Position numbers and translations under genes: made by a program. Shown one piece after another: positions 16,517-25,614 of a DNA stretch of 64,000 nucleotides. Source of the DNA: Achromobacter pestifer (GTDB lineage Bacteria > Pseudomonadota > Gammaproteobacteria > Burkholderiales > Burkholderiaceae_B); contig NZ_CADIJX010000001.1 of the NCBI RefSeq assembly GCF_902859625.1, positions 558,001 to 622,000 on the forward strand, read 5' to 3'. A model generated the notes under the pieces. The model saw nothing but the letters and a program-made list of their open reading frames with translations, had not been told where the DNA came from and did not search any database. Numbering within the stretch: the first letter of the stretch is position 1; every line of letters starts with the position of its first letter.

Positions 16517-17107
16517 TCAGGCGTTGGCGGGCAGCAGCGCGGCGGCAGCGCGTTCGGCGCTGTCGGTGATCGAAAGATCGCCTGTCACCAGCGCGACGGC
16601 GATGGCGCCATCGATCAGCACCAGCCATTGGCGGGCGGTTTCAGTGGGATCGGGCAAGTCGGCGGCTTGCATCAGCGTCAGCACGTGATCCAGCACGCGG
16701 GCCTTGTGCAGCCGGGCCACTTCACGGATCGGATTGGCCGGATCGCCAATTTCACCGGCGGCGTTGATGAAGGCGCAGCCTCGGAAGCCATCGGAAGCAA
16801 ACCATTCCCGCAAGGCATCGAAGATGGACAACAGGCGGGCGCGGGGCGTCGCCGCTTGTGTCGTGGCGGTGATGAACCATTGCATCCAGCGCTCGTCGCG
16901 CGCTTGCAAGGCAGCCGCCACCAGCGCTTCCTTGGTGGGGTAGTGCTTGTACAGGCTTTTACGCGCGACGCCGGACGTCTTGACGATCAGATCCATGCCG
17001 GTGGCGTTGATGCCGCCTTGATAGATGAGATGTTCGGTTGCCCGAAGCAATCGTTCCTGCACATTGTCGGGCGAGTTGGGCGCGAACCCGCTTGTCGTGG
17101 ATGTCAT
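16517..17107 (-). CDS. TetR family transcriptional regulator
   Basis: A 196-residue protein starting [15 protein letters not shown] at 17107; a TTG at 17125 is in frame six codons upstream. The HTH is in [52 protein letters not shown], with recognition helix [15 protein letters not shown]. The C-terminal half ([22 protein letters not shown]) resembles TetR_C_33/YjdC-type ligand domains. Two identical 14-bp inverted-repeat boxes lie directly upstream. It probably represses itself and the following DUF1348 gene. Confidence 0.87.
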   Translation of the reverse strand: MTSTTSGFAPNSPDNVQERLLRATEHLIYQGGINATGMDLIVKTSGVARKSLYKHYPTKEALVAAALQARDERWMQWFITATTQAATPRARLLSIFDALREWFASDGFRGCAFINAAGEIGDPANPIREVARLHKARVLDHVLTLMQAADLPDPTETARQWLVLIDGAIAVALVTGDLSITDSAERAAAALLPANA

Positions 17108-17127
17108 GAGAGGCTGAGCAAACAAGG

Positions 17128-17176
17128 AGAATGATCGTTCTAGGTGAATTGGAATGAATCGTAGAATGATCGTTCT
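17128..17176. promoter_or_regulatory. Duplicated TetR-type operator
   Basis: The 14-mer AGAATGATCGTTCT occurs twice, at 17128-17141 and 17163-17176, in the same orientation and 35 bp apart. Each is a near-perfect dyad (AGAA...TTCT around GATC, with one asymmetric pair). The first starts 21 bp upstream of the TetR start codon. Such pairs are typical of autoregulated TetR genes. Confidence 0.7.
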
Positions 17177-17234
17177 CGGCTGTCAATGCCGCGCTCCATT
17201 TAGGCCTGCTCATAGGCTTTTTCGTGCAATTAGC

Positions 17235-17264
17235 TTGCTATTTCAGTCAAAATTATGTTAATAT
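17235..17264 (+). promoter_or_regulatory. Candidate sigma70 promoter for the 50-residue protein gene
   Basis: In the AT-rich part of the 17178-17450 gap, TTGCTA (17235-17240) and TAATAT (17259-17264) are separated by 18 bp, each matching four of six consensus bases. It would give a leader of about 180 nt before the small gene at 17451. The rest of this gap shows nothing I can name. Confidence 0.25.
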
Positions 17265-17450
17265 CTTTCAATTGGCAGAAAACAAGCCCTCGCGAAAAAT
17301 AATAAGAAAAGCGCGGGCGACAATTTCTTTACGGCGCTGCCACTCCTGAATGCTTCCCCCGCATCCTGACACGGCATTCTTGGCACGCTCGAATCTGGCA
17401 GTACGGCGCTTAGGCGGGGGAGGCCATGTGCCTCGCATAGGAGAATGCTC

Positions 17451-17603
17451 ATGTCGCATCAACTGGTTGGTAAAAAGTGGCGCTTCGAGATTCCGCCCCT
17501 GGCCTGGAAGGCTCCCGACGCGAACACGGAATCCGATATCGACGCGGCTCCCGCAGACACCGATCCCCCGAAAGACGCCGATAAATCGCGCGTATCCGCA
17601 TGA
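17451..17603 (+). CDS. Short hypothetical protein (50 residues)
   Basis: An open frame of 50 codons beginning MSHQLVGKKWRFEIPPLAWK. The ATG has AGGAGA with a 6-nt gap, one of the best ribosome sites in the window. The N-terminal third is basic and aromatic; the C-terminal two thirds are rich in Asp, Ala, Pro and Lys and probably disordered (DIDAAPADTDPPKDADKS). No signal peptide or membrane helix is seen. It stands alone between the TetR gene and the spermidine-synthase-like gene. I do not recognise the family. The strong ribosome site and lack of an overlapping gene argue that it is real. Confidence 0.55.
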   Translation: MSHQLVGKKWRFEIPPLAWKAPDANTESDIDAAPADTDPPKDADKSRVSA

Positions 17604-17901
17604 TCCGAACTTGACGGCATCGCATCGGACTTCCGCAGTCCGATCCCGATCCGTGTCTCGGCCCCCTTGCAGGGGCTGATTCAAGCCTGATTGTCTGGCT
17701 CCGAACGGCGCGCTCAAGCGCGTCGTTCGAGCTTATCGGCTTCCCTTTCGCTCTTTCCCCCCAATTCATGTCTTCCGCTTGCGCGTCCCGTGCAGGCGGC
17801 GCTTTGCCTGCGCGCGCGACAAGCTCGTGTCGTGCCGGGCGCTGTCGTCGCACGCATCAGCACGCGCACCCTCTACATTCTTCCGATAGCGAGTATTTGG
17901 A
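17604..17901 (+). other. Intergenic stretch with several hairpins upstream of the spermidine-synthase-like gene
   Basis: This 298-bp gap contains a perfect 8-bp hairpin (17624-17644, arms ATCGGACT/AGTCCGAT), a 5-bp GC hairpin (17661-17676, GCCCC/GGGGC) and a 6-bp hairpin (17792-17811, GCAGGC/GCCTGC). None has a T tract. It could be a structured mRNA leader or hold a small RNA. No convincing open frame is seen in it. Confidence 0.35.
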
Positions 17902-18636
17902 ATGCCTGAAAACACATCGCAAGATCAGCAGGTTAGGCCTTTCATCTATGCCACGACGACATCACGGTCGCTGATGTTCTCTCATGCCGAAATACAAAGC
18001 CGCATGTGGACGAAAGATCCGTCCGCGCTCAATCTGGAATACACGCGCCTCATGATGGGGTTCTTGCTGTTCAACCCCGAACCTCGGCGTATCGCGATGG
18101 TTGGCCTGGGAGGAGGGTCGCTGGCCAAGTTTTGCTATCAGCACCTGCCATCCACCCACATCGACGTATTCGAGATCAATCCCCACGTCATCGCCCTGCG
18201 GGATTCCTTTCTGGTGCCGCAGGATGATCACCGCTTTGCCGTGTTGCAAGGGGATGGCGCAAAGCTCATCGGGCAATACCAGAATGAGTATGACGCGGTG
18301 CTGGTCGATGGCTACGACATCAACGGCTTGCCCCCACAACTGACGACCGACACGTTTTACGACGCCTGCTTCAATGCGCTGGTGCCCGGCGGAATGATGG
18401 TGTGCAATTTCCATGCGTCGCACCCGCTATATGGCAGTTTCCTGGGCCGCATCAAGAAGAGCTTCTCGGGTTCCGTCATTGAAGTCAGCGATACCTCGTG
18501 CGCGCACCGCATCGTGTTTGGCTGCCATGGCGATACCCTCAGCCGCCGTCGGGCGCTGCCCAAGCGAAGGCCTGACGCGATGTCCACCGAAATGTGGATG
18601 CAGCTTGCGCCGACGTTCTGGCCCATGCTGGTGTAG
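17902..18636 (+). CDS. Spermidine synthase-like methyltransferase-fold protein
   Basis: A 244-residue Rossmann-fold protein. RRIAMVGLGGGSLAKFCYQHLPSTHIDVFEINPHVIALRDSFLVP is the SAM or decarboxy-SAM binding loop with the acidic residue after strand 2. DAVLVDGYDINGLPPQLTTDTFYDACFNALVPGGMMVCNF is the SpeE active-site region, where the first Asp and YD are conserved. It lacks the N-terminal beta-strand oligomerisation domain of true spermidine synthases, having only ~60 residues before the GGGS loop. Polyamine synthesis is therefore uncertain and another small-molecule transferase is possible. Confidence 0.75.
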   Translation: MPENTSQDQQVRPFIYATTTSRSLMFSHAEIQSRMWTKDPSALNLEYTRLMMGFLLFNPEPRRIAMVGLGGGSLAKFCYQHLPSTHIDVFEINPHVIALRDSFLVPQDDHRFAVLQGDGAKLIGQYQNEYDAVLVDGYDINGLPPQLTTDTFYDACFNALVPGGMMVCNFHASHPLYGSFLGRIKKSFSGSVIEVSDTSCAHRIVFGCHGDTLSRRRALPKRRPDAMSTEMWMQLAPTFWPMLV

Positions 18637-18730
18637 TGCGCGGTATCTGATTTATCTCAAGGTGCTCCGTCGTGGTTGGCATAGGCTGATAGTCGTCGGC
18701 AATTGCTTTAACTCATGAAGGAGCACCACC

Positions 18731-19510
18731 ATGTCCATTCAAGGAAAAATCGCATTGGTCACGGGCGCGGGCCTTGGCATCGGCCGGGGTATTGCGCTGA
18801 GGCTGGCGCGTGATGGCGCAGACCTCTGCCTGGTGGACTTGAAGCCGGAAACGCTGGGGCCGGTTGCCGAGGAAATCAAGGCGATGGGCCGCCGAGCCAC
18901 CACTTTCGTGGCGGATGTTGGTGATAGGCAGCAAGTATTTGCTGCCGTCGATCACGCGGAAAAAACGCTGGGTGGACTGGATATCGTTGTGAACAACGCG
19001 GGCATTGCGCAGGTGCAGCCTATTTCCGACGTGACGCCCGAGGAAGTTGACCGCATCATGCGCATCAACGTCCAAGGCACGTTGTGGGGTATCCAGGCTG
19101 GGGCCGAGAAGTTCCTGGCACGCAAGCAGAAGGGCAAGATTATCAATGCGTGCTCGATTGCCGGCCATGACGGGTTTGCCATGCTGGGGGTGTATTCCGC
19201 GTCCAAGTTCGCGGTGCGTGCGTTGACTCAGGCCGCCGCCAAGGAATACGCAAGCCGCGGCATCACCGTCAATGCCTATTGCCCGGGTATTGTAGGCACT
19301 GGCATGTGGGTCGAGATCGACGAGCGCTTCGCGCAAATCACGGGCGCTGCCAAGGGCGAGACCTACAAGAAATTCGTGGAAGGCATTGCGTTGGGGCGTG
19401 CCGAGACACCGGAAGACGTTGCCGCGCTGGTGTCTTATCTGGCCGGTCCGGACTCGGACTACGTTACGGGTCAGGCCATTCTGATCGACGGCGGCATGGT
19501 CTACCGATGA
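18731..19510 (+). CDS. Short-chain dehydrogenase/reductase, acetoin(diacetyl) reductase type
   Basis: A 259-residue [13 protein letters not shown] is the NAD-binding loop, NNAG is at [13 protein letters not shown], the catalytic Ser is in NACSIAG, and YSASK gives the Tyr and Lys. The C-terminal part ([76 protein letters not shown]) matches meso-2,3-butanediol dehydrogenase/acetoin reductases closely, including the MW after the PG motif. It would interconvert diacetyl, acetoin and butanediol with NAD(H). It is monocistronic, with a GC-rich hairpin after the stop. Confidence 0.85.
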   Translation: MSIQGKIALVTGAGLGIGRGIALRLARDGADLCLVDLKPETLGPVAEEIKAMGRRATTFVADVGDRQQVFAAVDHAEKTLGGLDIVVNNAGIAQVQPISDVTPEEVDRIMRINVQGTLWGIQAGAEKFLARKQKGKIINACSIAGHDGFAMLGVYSASKFAVRALTQAAAKEYASRGITVNAYCPGIVGTGMWVEIDERFAQITGAAKGETYKKFVEGIALGRAETPEDVAALVSYLAGPDSDYVTGQAILIDGGMVYR

Positions 19511-19518
19511 CCCGGCGT

Positions 19519-19542
19519 GCCCCGCCCAAGAGAGGGCGGGGC
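19519..19542. terminator. GC-rich hairpin between convergent SDR and porin genes
   Basis: A perfect 9-bp stem GCCCCGCCC/GGGCGGGGC (19519-19527 with 19534-19542) closes a 6-nt AAGAGA loop between two convergent genes. No clear T tract follows in either direction, so it is a probable but not canonical terminator for both. Confidence 0.55.
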
Positions 19543-19549
19543 GCGTGGA

Positions 19550-20578
19550 TTAGAAAAGGTGCCTCATGCCCACCACGGTTTGCAGTACATGCGATCCGCG
19601 CCGGTCCACTCGGTCTTGCAAGGCATACAGGTTGGTGCGCTTGGACAGGTCGTATTGATAGCCCACGCCCCATCCGCGGATCCGCGACTGGGTGGCGCGT
19701 TGATAGGTACCCAGTACGCGACCGTTGCCGCCCACCGGAAAGCTGGCCCCTCCCACGTATGAGTGGATCCGGTCGAAACCCGCCGACGGCCCCTTATTGG
19801 GATTGCGCAGGCTGCCATAGCCCGCATGCACCTTCACCCAATCGAAATCGTAGTAGGCGCCCAGTTGCGTATTGGTGGCGCGCTTGAGATTCGACGCGCT
19901 GGCATCCGGATTCAAGCGCTCGTAAGTCAGGGCGGTGGAAAAAGGACCTGCCCGATAGCGCAGCCCGGCAGTCCATACGCGGTCATGGTCGGCGGTGGCA
20001 AAGCGGTCTGCGTCGTGCGATGAAAAGCTGTAGCCCAAGCCTGCCTGCCAACCTTGCCAAGTCGGGGTGCGGTAGATCAGGGAATTGTTGACTCGTCCGC
20101 TGGCGCCGAAGTCGCCGTCGTTGAAGCCCGACGTCACGGAGGAGGCCGCGCCGGCCCAACCGGTGCCGAAAGGCGACGAGATGCCGCCCCAGCTGTCGCT
20201 CAGGACCTGCTGGCGGCCGGCGCGCAATTCTCCGAATCCGCCTATCAGGCCCAGATAGGCCCACCGGCCAAACTGGCGTCCTTGGCCCTGGGTGCCATCC
20301 GAAGCGTGAAAGCCGCTCTCCAGGCGGAACACCACGCTGTAGCCATTGCCCAGGTCTTCCACGCCGCGCAATCCCCAGCGAGATCCTGACTGCGTACCAT
20401 CCTTCATGCCCATGCGCGACGAGGCGCCCGAGTCTTGGCGCTGGCGTTCATACCCCAGCCCCAGGTCGATCAGGCCGTAGAGCGTGACGCTGGTGGTGGA
20501 GGCGTGCGCGGCGCCTGCGGTAGACAGTGCCGCCAACACGGTGGCCAGCGCTCTGCACGTATTTCTTGCTGCGGTCAT
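19550..20578 (-). CDS. Gram-negative porin (betaproteobacterial OmpC type)
   Basis: A 342-residue outer-membrane protein. The signal peptide runs to about GAAHAS; the mature N-terminus SVTLYGLIDLGLGYERQ and the C-terminus VVGMRHLF (final Phe) are typical of betaproteobacterial general porins. Strand motifs SRWGLRGVEDLGNGYSVVFRLESGF, RQFGRWAYLGLIGGFGELRAGRQ and GGISSPFGTGWAG (the loop-3 region) are present. It forms a trimeric 16-stranded barrel for small hydrophilic solutes. It is monocistronic; the ~200 bp upstream to the diguanylate cyclase gene hold no site I can name. Confidence 0.9.
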   Translation of the reverse strand: MTAARNTCRALATVLAALSTAGAAHASTTSVTLYGLIDLGLGYERQRQDSGASSRMGMKDGTQSGSRWGLRGVEDLGNGYSVVFRLESGFHASDGTQGQGRQFGRWAYLGLIGGFGELRAGRQQVLSDSWGGISSPFGTGWAGAASSVTSGFNDGDFGASGRVNNSLIYRTPTWQGWQAGLGYSFSSHDADRFATADHDRVWTAGLRYRAGPFSTALTYERLNPDASASNLKRATNTQLGAYYDFDWVKVHAGYGSLRNPNKGPSAGFDRIHSYVGGASFPVGGNGRVLGTYQRATQSRIRGWGVGYQYDLSKRTNLYALQDRVDRRGSHVLQTVVGMRHLF

Positions 20579-20780
20579 GGATATCCCCTTGAATCATCGT
20601 GGCGTTGCGTTGAGTAAAAGAATCCCCTGCGGCCGGCCAAAAGGCGGGTCGCAAACAGAGAGCCGCTGAGTTAGCGGGTTGGTGAATAGAGGGGAGTCTA
20701 GGTGCCGATGCGGGGAGGTTCGGCAGAGATAGGACGGTTTAACCGTCGGACTGATATCGCGGCAAACATCCGCGCACGCA

Positions 20781-22571
20781 TCAATCCAACATGCGGTGCA
20801 GCACCTGGTTGCGGCCGTTCAGTTTGGCTTGATAGAGCAGTTCATCGGCCACGTGGAAGAGCTTGCTGGCATCCGCGGCATGGTCCCACTGTGCGCAGGC
20901 GACGCCGAAGCTTGCCGTCAATGTGAACACGGTGCCGTCTTCAGCCTTGATCGGCTCCGCCGAAATGGCGCATCGCATGCGTTCGGCCATCTCGACGGCT
21001 TCGGCGGTGTTGCCGGTGTGGCAAAGCACCGCGAACTCTTCACCGCCGACTCGCGCAACGATGTCGGATTGACGCCAGATCTTGGGGCAGAGTTCGGCCA
21101 CCGATTTCAGTGCAAGATCCCCGATGGCGTGTCCGTAGGTGTCGTTGATGTTCTTGAAGTTGTCGATATCGAACAAGATGAACGCCAGCACCGGTCCCTG
21201 ATCCTGCCACTGCGCGCGTGTGGCTTCAAAGCGCGTCTCGAACGCCCGCCGGTTGAGCAGGCCCGTCAGGTAATCGGTTTCGGCCAGATTCGCCAGGTCC
21301 ACGATCAGGCGGTCACGCTCGGCTTCCAGCCGCTTTTTGATGGCTGAATTCTCTTTCAACACGCGCAACGCGCTGAAGACTTCGTTCACTTCCCCCTGAT
21401 ATTTGCCCACGGGGATCGGCGCGGGCGAGGTCCCGTTGGCGATGGCGCTGATGATGCGCGTGGCCAGGCCGAACGGCCGGATGACCCGCCGCCGGAACTG
21501 AACCAGCGCCAATGCCAGCGCGGCGACGAGCAAGGCCGTGGCGGCCAGCGTCACCAGCAACAAGCGCGTCGCATCGGCGCGGTGCGATTCAATGCTCTGG
21601 CTGATGCTGTCGAGCAGGACGTCGCGAAACTGAGTGATCGAACCCATCAGCGGCACGTAGGTCGCCGCAAGTTCCTGGGTGCTGATCCGGACGCCTCCAC
21701 CAGGAAGCGTGGCGTTCTGGCGGACGTGCTCCAGGTAGTCCAGCCCTTCGCCAAAATATCGCTGCCGCAATTGCGCGAAGATCAGTGACGCCATCAAATC
21801 AGGACGGGTTGAGATGCGCGAGTTGATCAGCGCCCAGAGCTCATCAATACGGCCGCGCACGCGCTCGATGCGGAACTGCTCGGTCTCGGTCAATTGACGG
21901 TGCTTGGTCAATGCGGGTGTGAATATCGATCCCAGCAATCCAGCTTGTTCGCGCAGTTCGCTAGCCAGCATGGCCAGCGACAGCACGCTGGGCGCATCCA
22001 CTTCGTTGCGCATGGCGGTACCCACATTTCGGCCCATGCTGGCCTGCCATTGCGGAATGGTCTGGACCATGCCGCTGACGGTTTCCCAAACCACCTCACC
22101 GGTCAGTTGTTCGCGTGGCGTGGCGATCAACTGGTCGGCATTGCGTCGCGCCTGGAGCAGGGCTTGGCGGATGCGTAGGAGATCGACGCGCTCTTTCGCC
22201 TGTTCGGGGCGTAGCGGCGGGGCATACAGCGTCAGCAGTTGGTCGATGTGCGCGTCGGTCTTGGCGCGCGCGGCCTGCAATGCGTCTAGCGTGGATTGGG
22301 GTGCCGGAAGGTCGGCGCCCAGGGCTGCGTTCATGGGCCCGCGTTCCGCCGAGGCCAGTTCCACGATGCTGACCGTGGCGCGGACGACGGTGAAGGCGTC
22401 TCGCGCCTGTGATGAAGACGAATAGGTCTTCCAGTTCTGGAACAACAAAATGCCGGCCAGGATCGAGACCAGCAGGAACACGCCCAGTGCCAGTACCAAA
22501 AAATACCGTTCCAGGGACTTTGGAGCGAACGCACGGCGCGACATGCTGACGGACCAGGGAAGCAAAGCCAT
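20781..22571 (-). CDS. Diguanylate cyclase with periplasmic sensor domain and HAMP
   Basis: A 596-residue membrane protein; an alternative start is at 22544. A helix at ~23-46 and another at ~345-367 flank a ~300-residue all-helical periplasmic region. HAMP follows (RRRVIRPFGLATRIISAIANG), then a short coiled coil and the GGDEF domain. The active site reads GGEEF (509-513), active in this family, and RQSD at 500-503 is an intact inhibitory I-site five residues before it. It makes c-di-GMP from two GTP and should be feedback-inhibited. A second cyclase gene lies ~190 bp upstream on the same strand. Confidence 0.9.
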   Translation of the reverse strand: MALLPWSVSMSRRAFAPKSLERYFLVLALGVFLLVSILAGILLFQNWKTYSSSSQARDAFTVVRATVSIVELASAERGPMNAALGADLPAPQSTLDALQAARAKTDAHIDQLLTLYAPPLRPEQAKERVDLLRIRQALLQARRNADQLIATPREQLTGEVVWETVSGMVQTIPQWQASMGRNVGTAMRNEVDAPSVLSLAMLASELREQAGLLGSIFTPALTKHRQLTETEQFRIERVRGRIDELWALINSRISTRPDLMASLIFAQLRQRYFGEGLDYLEHVRQNATLPGGGVRISTQELAATYVPLMGSITQFRDVLLDSISQSIESHRADATRLLLVTLAATALLVAALALALVQFRRRVIRPFGLATRIISAIANGTSPAPIPVGKYQGEVNEVFSALRVLKENSAIKKRLEAERDRLIVDLANLAETDYLTGLLNRRAFETRFEATRAQWQDQGPVLAFILFDIDNFKNINDTYGHAIGDLALKSVAELCPKIWRQSDIVARVGGEEFAVLCHTGNTAEAVEMAERMRCAISAEPIKAEDGTVFTLTASFGVACAQWDHAADASKLFHVADELLYQAKLNGRNQVLHRMLD

Positions 22572-22761
22572 TGCTGCGCAGGATACTGTAATTACCCTTC
22601 TGCCGGGGTGGACTTTACCCAGGATGTCCGCAAACCGTTCAAGGCGGGAAATAGTATTTCACGTCAATACAAAGCATTGCACGGGAACGGTAAAAATCAC
22701 GCCCATTGCAGGGAGAAGATCGCAATCTAGATCCCAATTCGTCCGAGGCTCGAGCGGGACG

Positions 22762-24327
22762 TCATGCGTCCATGCCTTGCGCGGAGTGAGTGACGACGCG
22801 GTTTCGCCCCTGCTGCTTGGCCGCATACAAGGCTTCGTCCGCCGCCTGGAATACCTGCCCGACGTCCAGCCCGGATGATGGCCATTGTGCGACGCCCGCC
22901 GACACGGTGATGCCATCCACGCCATGCAATGGTCGATCTGCCAGACGATTGCGTAGCCGCTCAGCGACCTGGGTTGCTTCTTTGGTGCCGGCATTGGGCA
23001 GCAGGATCAGGAACTCTTCGCCGCCATTGCGGCAAAGGATGTCCGATGGCCGTGAACAGGTCCGCATCAGTCGCGCCATGCCCCGTATCACCTCGTCACC
23101 CACCGTGTGGCCATACGTATCGTTGACGCGCTTGAAGTGGTCGATGTCCAGCGCCACCACTGCGAACGGCGTGCGTGACGCCTCCAGATGATCGACCGCA
23201 TCCTGCGTGCCGCGTCGGTTGCGCAACCCGGTCAACGGGTCGGTGATGCTGGCCAGATTCAATTTTCCGATCGTTTCCTGCAAGCTGGTGAAGCTGCCGA
23301 TCACGGCGCGCTTCAGACGCTCGGCTTCAAAGTACCAAGCCTTGACCGACTGCACGCGCTGCATCGCAACCGTCATGTCCTGGTGCTCAACGTTGGTGGC
23401 CAGTTGCGACAAGGGCAGGGAGATCAGGCGGGCACACCACCAGATCGCCAGCAGGAACGCCAGCGCCAGGGGCGCCGCGTAGCCGATCAGTGCCCAGATC
23501 AAGTCGTAGATCGGTTCCAGCGTCACGACGGCCGGCCGCTGCGCGATGATGCCCCAGCCGCTTAGGGGTTCAGGCGCATAGCCCGCCAGCATGTCGACGC
23601 CCTTGGTATTGATGACCCGCTGGGCGCCTGCCTGCCCGTGCGTGACCGCAGCCACCACCGGGTTGCGCATGACGTTTTCACCCACCCGGCTGGCGTCCAT
23701 GTGATAAATCAGTTGACCGTCGCCGTCCACCACGAACAGATACGAGCCATCCTGGTAGTGATGCTTGCCCAGCAGGTCCTGCAAGACGCTTTCGTTGCGC
23801 AGATAGATCGTGCCCGCCAGAAAGCCCAGGTAGCGGCCTTCGTTGGTATAGATCGGATGCGACAGATTGATGAGCATGTTGCCGGCAATCGACACATACG
23901 GTTTGCTGATCACCGGCTGGCGGGCTTGTAGGGCCGCGCGGCTCCCGGGGCTGTCGACTCGCGTGCCCAGGAATGTCCGGAAGTTCTGCGTGGTGGCCAG
24001 AATGACGCCGTCGGCGCTGACGATACCGACTGAGTTGAAGCTGTCGGTCTGTTCCTGCACGCGCATCACTTCGGCGGCAAGCAGTTGTGGCGCGTCCATC
24101 TGCGTTGCCACATGGCGGGCGCTGTAGGCCAGTTGCTGTTGCGCGCCCTTCAGAAAGTTGCCGGTGCTTTCGGCCAGCTTGGCCGCGTACACCCGGTTTG
24201 ACTCCAGCGTATTGGTGATGAGCTGATCGCGTTGGATGCGGTAGCTGGCGTACAGGGCGTTTGCTGTTGCAGCGACGGCACTGAACACGGTGAGCGCGAG
24301 CACGAGCCCGCGTAGGTTGATTCGCAT
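22762..24327 (-). CDS. Diguanylate cyclase with dCACHE-type sensor domain
   Basis: A 521-residue membrane protein. A signal-anchor helix (LRGLVLALTVFSAVAATANALYAS) and a second helix (~LIGYAAPLALAFLLAIWWC) frame a ~240-residue periplasmic double-CACHE domain (VGIVSADGVILATTQN, KPYVSIAGNMLINLSHPIYTNEGRYLGFLAGTIYL, LFVVDGDGQLIYH). A HAMP-like linker and GGDEF domain follow, with active site GGEEF (435-439) and I-site RPSD (426-429). It should synthesise c-di-GMP in response to a small extracellular ligand. The 22572-22761 gap to the next cyclase gene shows no clear terminator. Confidence 0.9.
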   Translation of the reverse strand: MRINLRGLVLALTVFSAVAATANALYASYRIQRDQLITNTLESNRVYAAKLAESTGNFLKGAQQQLAYSARHVATQMDAPQLLAAEVMRVQEQTDSFNSVGIVSADGVILATTQNFRTFLGTRVDSPGSRAALQARQPVISKPYVSIAGNMLINLSHPIYTNEGRYLGFLAGTIYLRNESVLQDLLGKHHYQDGSYLFVVDGDGQLIYHMDASRVGENVMRNPVVAAVTHGQAGAQRVINTKGVDMLAGYAPEPLSGWGIIAQRPAVVTLEPIYDLIWALIGYAAPLALAFLLAIWWCARLISLPLSQLATNVEHQDMTVAMQRVQSVKAWYFEAERLKRAVIGSFTSLQETIGKLNLASITDPLTGLRNRRGTQDAVDHLEASRTPFAVVALDIDHFKRVNDTYGHTVGDEVIRGMARLMRTCSRPSDILCRNGGEEFLILLPNAGTKEATQVAERLRNRLADRPLHGVDGITVSAGVAQWPSSGLDVGQVFQAADEALYAAKQQGRNRVVTHSAQGMDA

Positions 24328-24495
24328 GGGGATCAGGGCGGACTCAGTGGCCAGGGCTGGCGCGGCGCGAGGCCGCTAGTGGAAGGAGAGGGCGCGATGC
24401 CGGGGGCCGGTCAAGCGCAGACAACGGTGATTGTAAACATGACAAAGATCTTTCATCCGTGTCGTCGCAGCGATTGCGACACCGGCCGCAGCGAT

Positions 24496-25575
24496 CTATT
24501 GTCCGTCCGTATCCGGATCGTCCAGCAAGCGCGCCGCGGGCGACCGGGCGGCGGCGCCGGCGCGGAAGTAGCCCATCACCGTTGCCACGCTGGCGTGGCC
24601 GGTCATGGCCATGGTGTCGCCCAGCGGCACATTGCGCCGGCCGGCCTCGGTGACGAAACCCGAACGCAGGCTGTGGGCCGAAAATTCGCCTTCCAGGCCC
24701 GCCAGTTTGCAGCGTTCCAGCACGATGTCGCGCACCGCGGCGGCGGCAAGAGGTTCCCCGATGACGTCGCCACGCCGCACGCGACGAAAGATCTGGCCCT
24801 GGCGAATGCCGCTTGCGGCCAGCCATGCGTCCAGCGCCAGCGCAGCCGACCCGATGATGGGCTTTTGGTCGTCAGCGCGTTGGGTGCCGGCCTGATTGGT
24901 CTTGGAGTGGGCCAGCGTGTAGAGAAAGCCCTCTGGGGTGCGTACGGTGTTCTCCACGGTGGCGCGCACGACTTCTGAGCGGCGCCTGCCGCCACTTGCC
25001 CAGGCGAACAGCAACAGGGCGCGGTCCCGCATTCCCCGCAGCGTGTCGTCGCACGTAGCCAGCAGCGCCTCCAGGGGCTCGCGGGTCAGCGCTTCTTTCT
25101 TGGCGGGCGCCATGCCGCGCCGGGCGTAGGCGCGGCGAGTCTTGGCCAGCAATTCTCGCACCGCTGCTGCGTGGCACGGATTGGGGTGTCCGAGCAGCTC
25201 ATGCGCTTTGGACAGCACGGACAGCCGTTGCAGCAACGTGTTCAGGCTGGGTGCGCCAAGCCTGCCTTTCGCCTTGAGACGGACGAGCTCCTGATCCAGC
25301 GCCAAGGGCAGTTCCCATTTCAAGCCGTGGTCCGTCGACCGCTGGGCGTGGTCCACGACGAACTGGATCACGGCGGCCTCGGGCAGGGGCAGGGTGAAGG
25401 GTTGGCCATAGCGAAGTTCAAACCAGGCCGTCCAGTACCGGATGGCAGCGCGATAGCTGGCTGCGGTGTTCGCCGAGCTGCCTTCACGCATCAGGCTGCG
25501 GGCCGCGGCGTCAGCCTGGGTGTCCAGCGCGTGCGGGTCCAGCAAAGGCAGCGAGGCAAGCAGGGTTAGCCGCAT
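24496..25575 (-). CDS. Tyrosine recombinase / site-specific integrase
   Basis: A 359-residue recombinase with a SAM-like core-binding N domain (NTAASYRAAIRYWTAWFELRYGQPF) and a catalytic domain. The residues are all present: Arg198 in GRRRSE, Lys225 in HSKTNQ, His301 and Arg304 in HSLRSGF, His327 in TGHAS and Tyr336 in MGYFRAG. The gene is not flanked by a tRNA or by phage genes, so it is probably a resident recombinase rather than the integrase of a recent island. It is in line with a merR gene 39 bp upstream and divergent from a KfrA-like gene beyond that. Confidence 0.9.
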   Translation of the reverse strand: MRLTLLASLPLLDPHALDTQADAAARSLMREGSSANTAASYRAAIRYWTAWFELRYGQPFTLPLPEAAVIQFVVDHAQRSTDHGLKWELPLALDQELVRLKAKGRLGAPSLNTLLQRLSVLSKAHELLGHPNPCHAAAVRELLAKTRRAYARRGMAPAKKEALTREPLEALLATCDDTLRGMRDRALLLFAWASGGRRRSEVVRATVENTVRTPEGFLYTLAHSKTNQAGTQRADDQKPIIGSAALALDAWLAASGIRQGQIFRRVRRGDVIGEPLAAAAVRDIVLERCKLAGLEGEFSAHSLRSGFVTEAGRRNVPLGDTMAMTGHASVATVMGYFRAGAAARSPAARLLDDPDTDGQ

Positions 25576-25614
25576 CGGGGGAGGGGTTCGGAACGTGTCA
25601 TCAGCGGCCTCATT

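Noticed and set aside
24496-25575. Integrase considered as a marker of a recently acquired genomic island
   Set aside because: No tRNA, no direct-repeat attachment sites, and neighbours match the surrounding composition.
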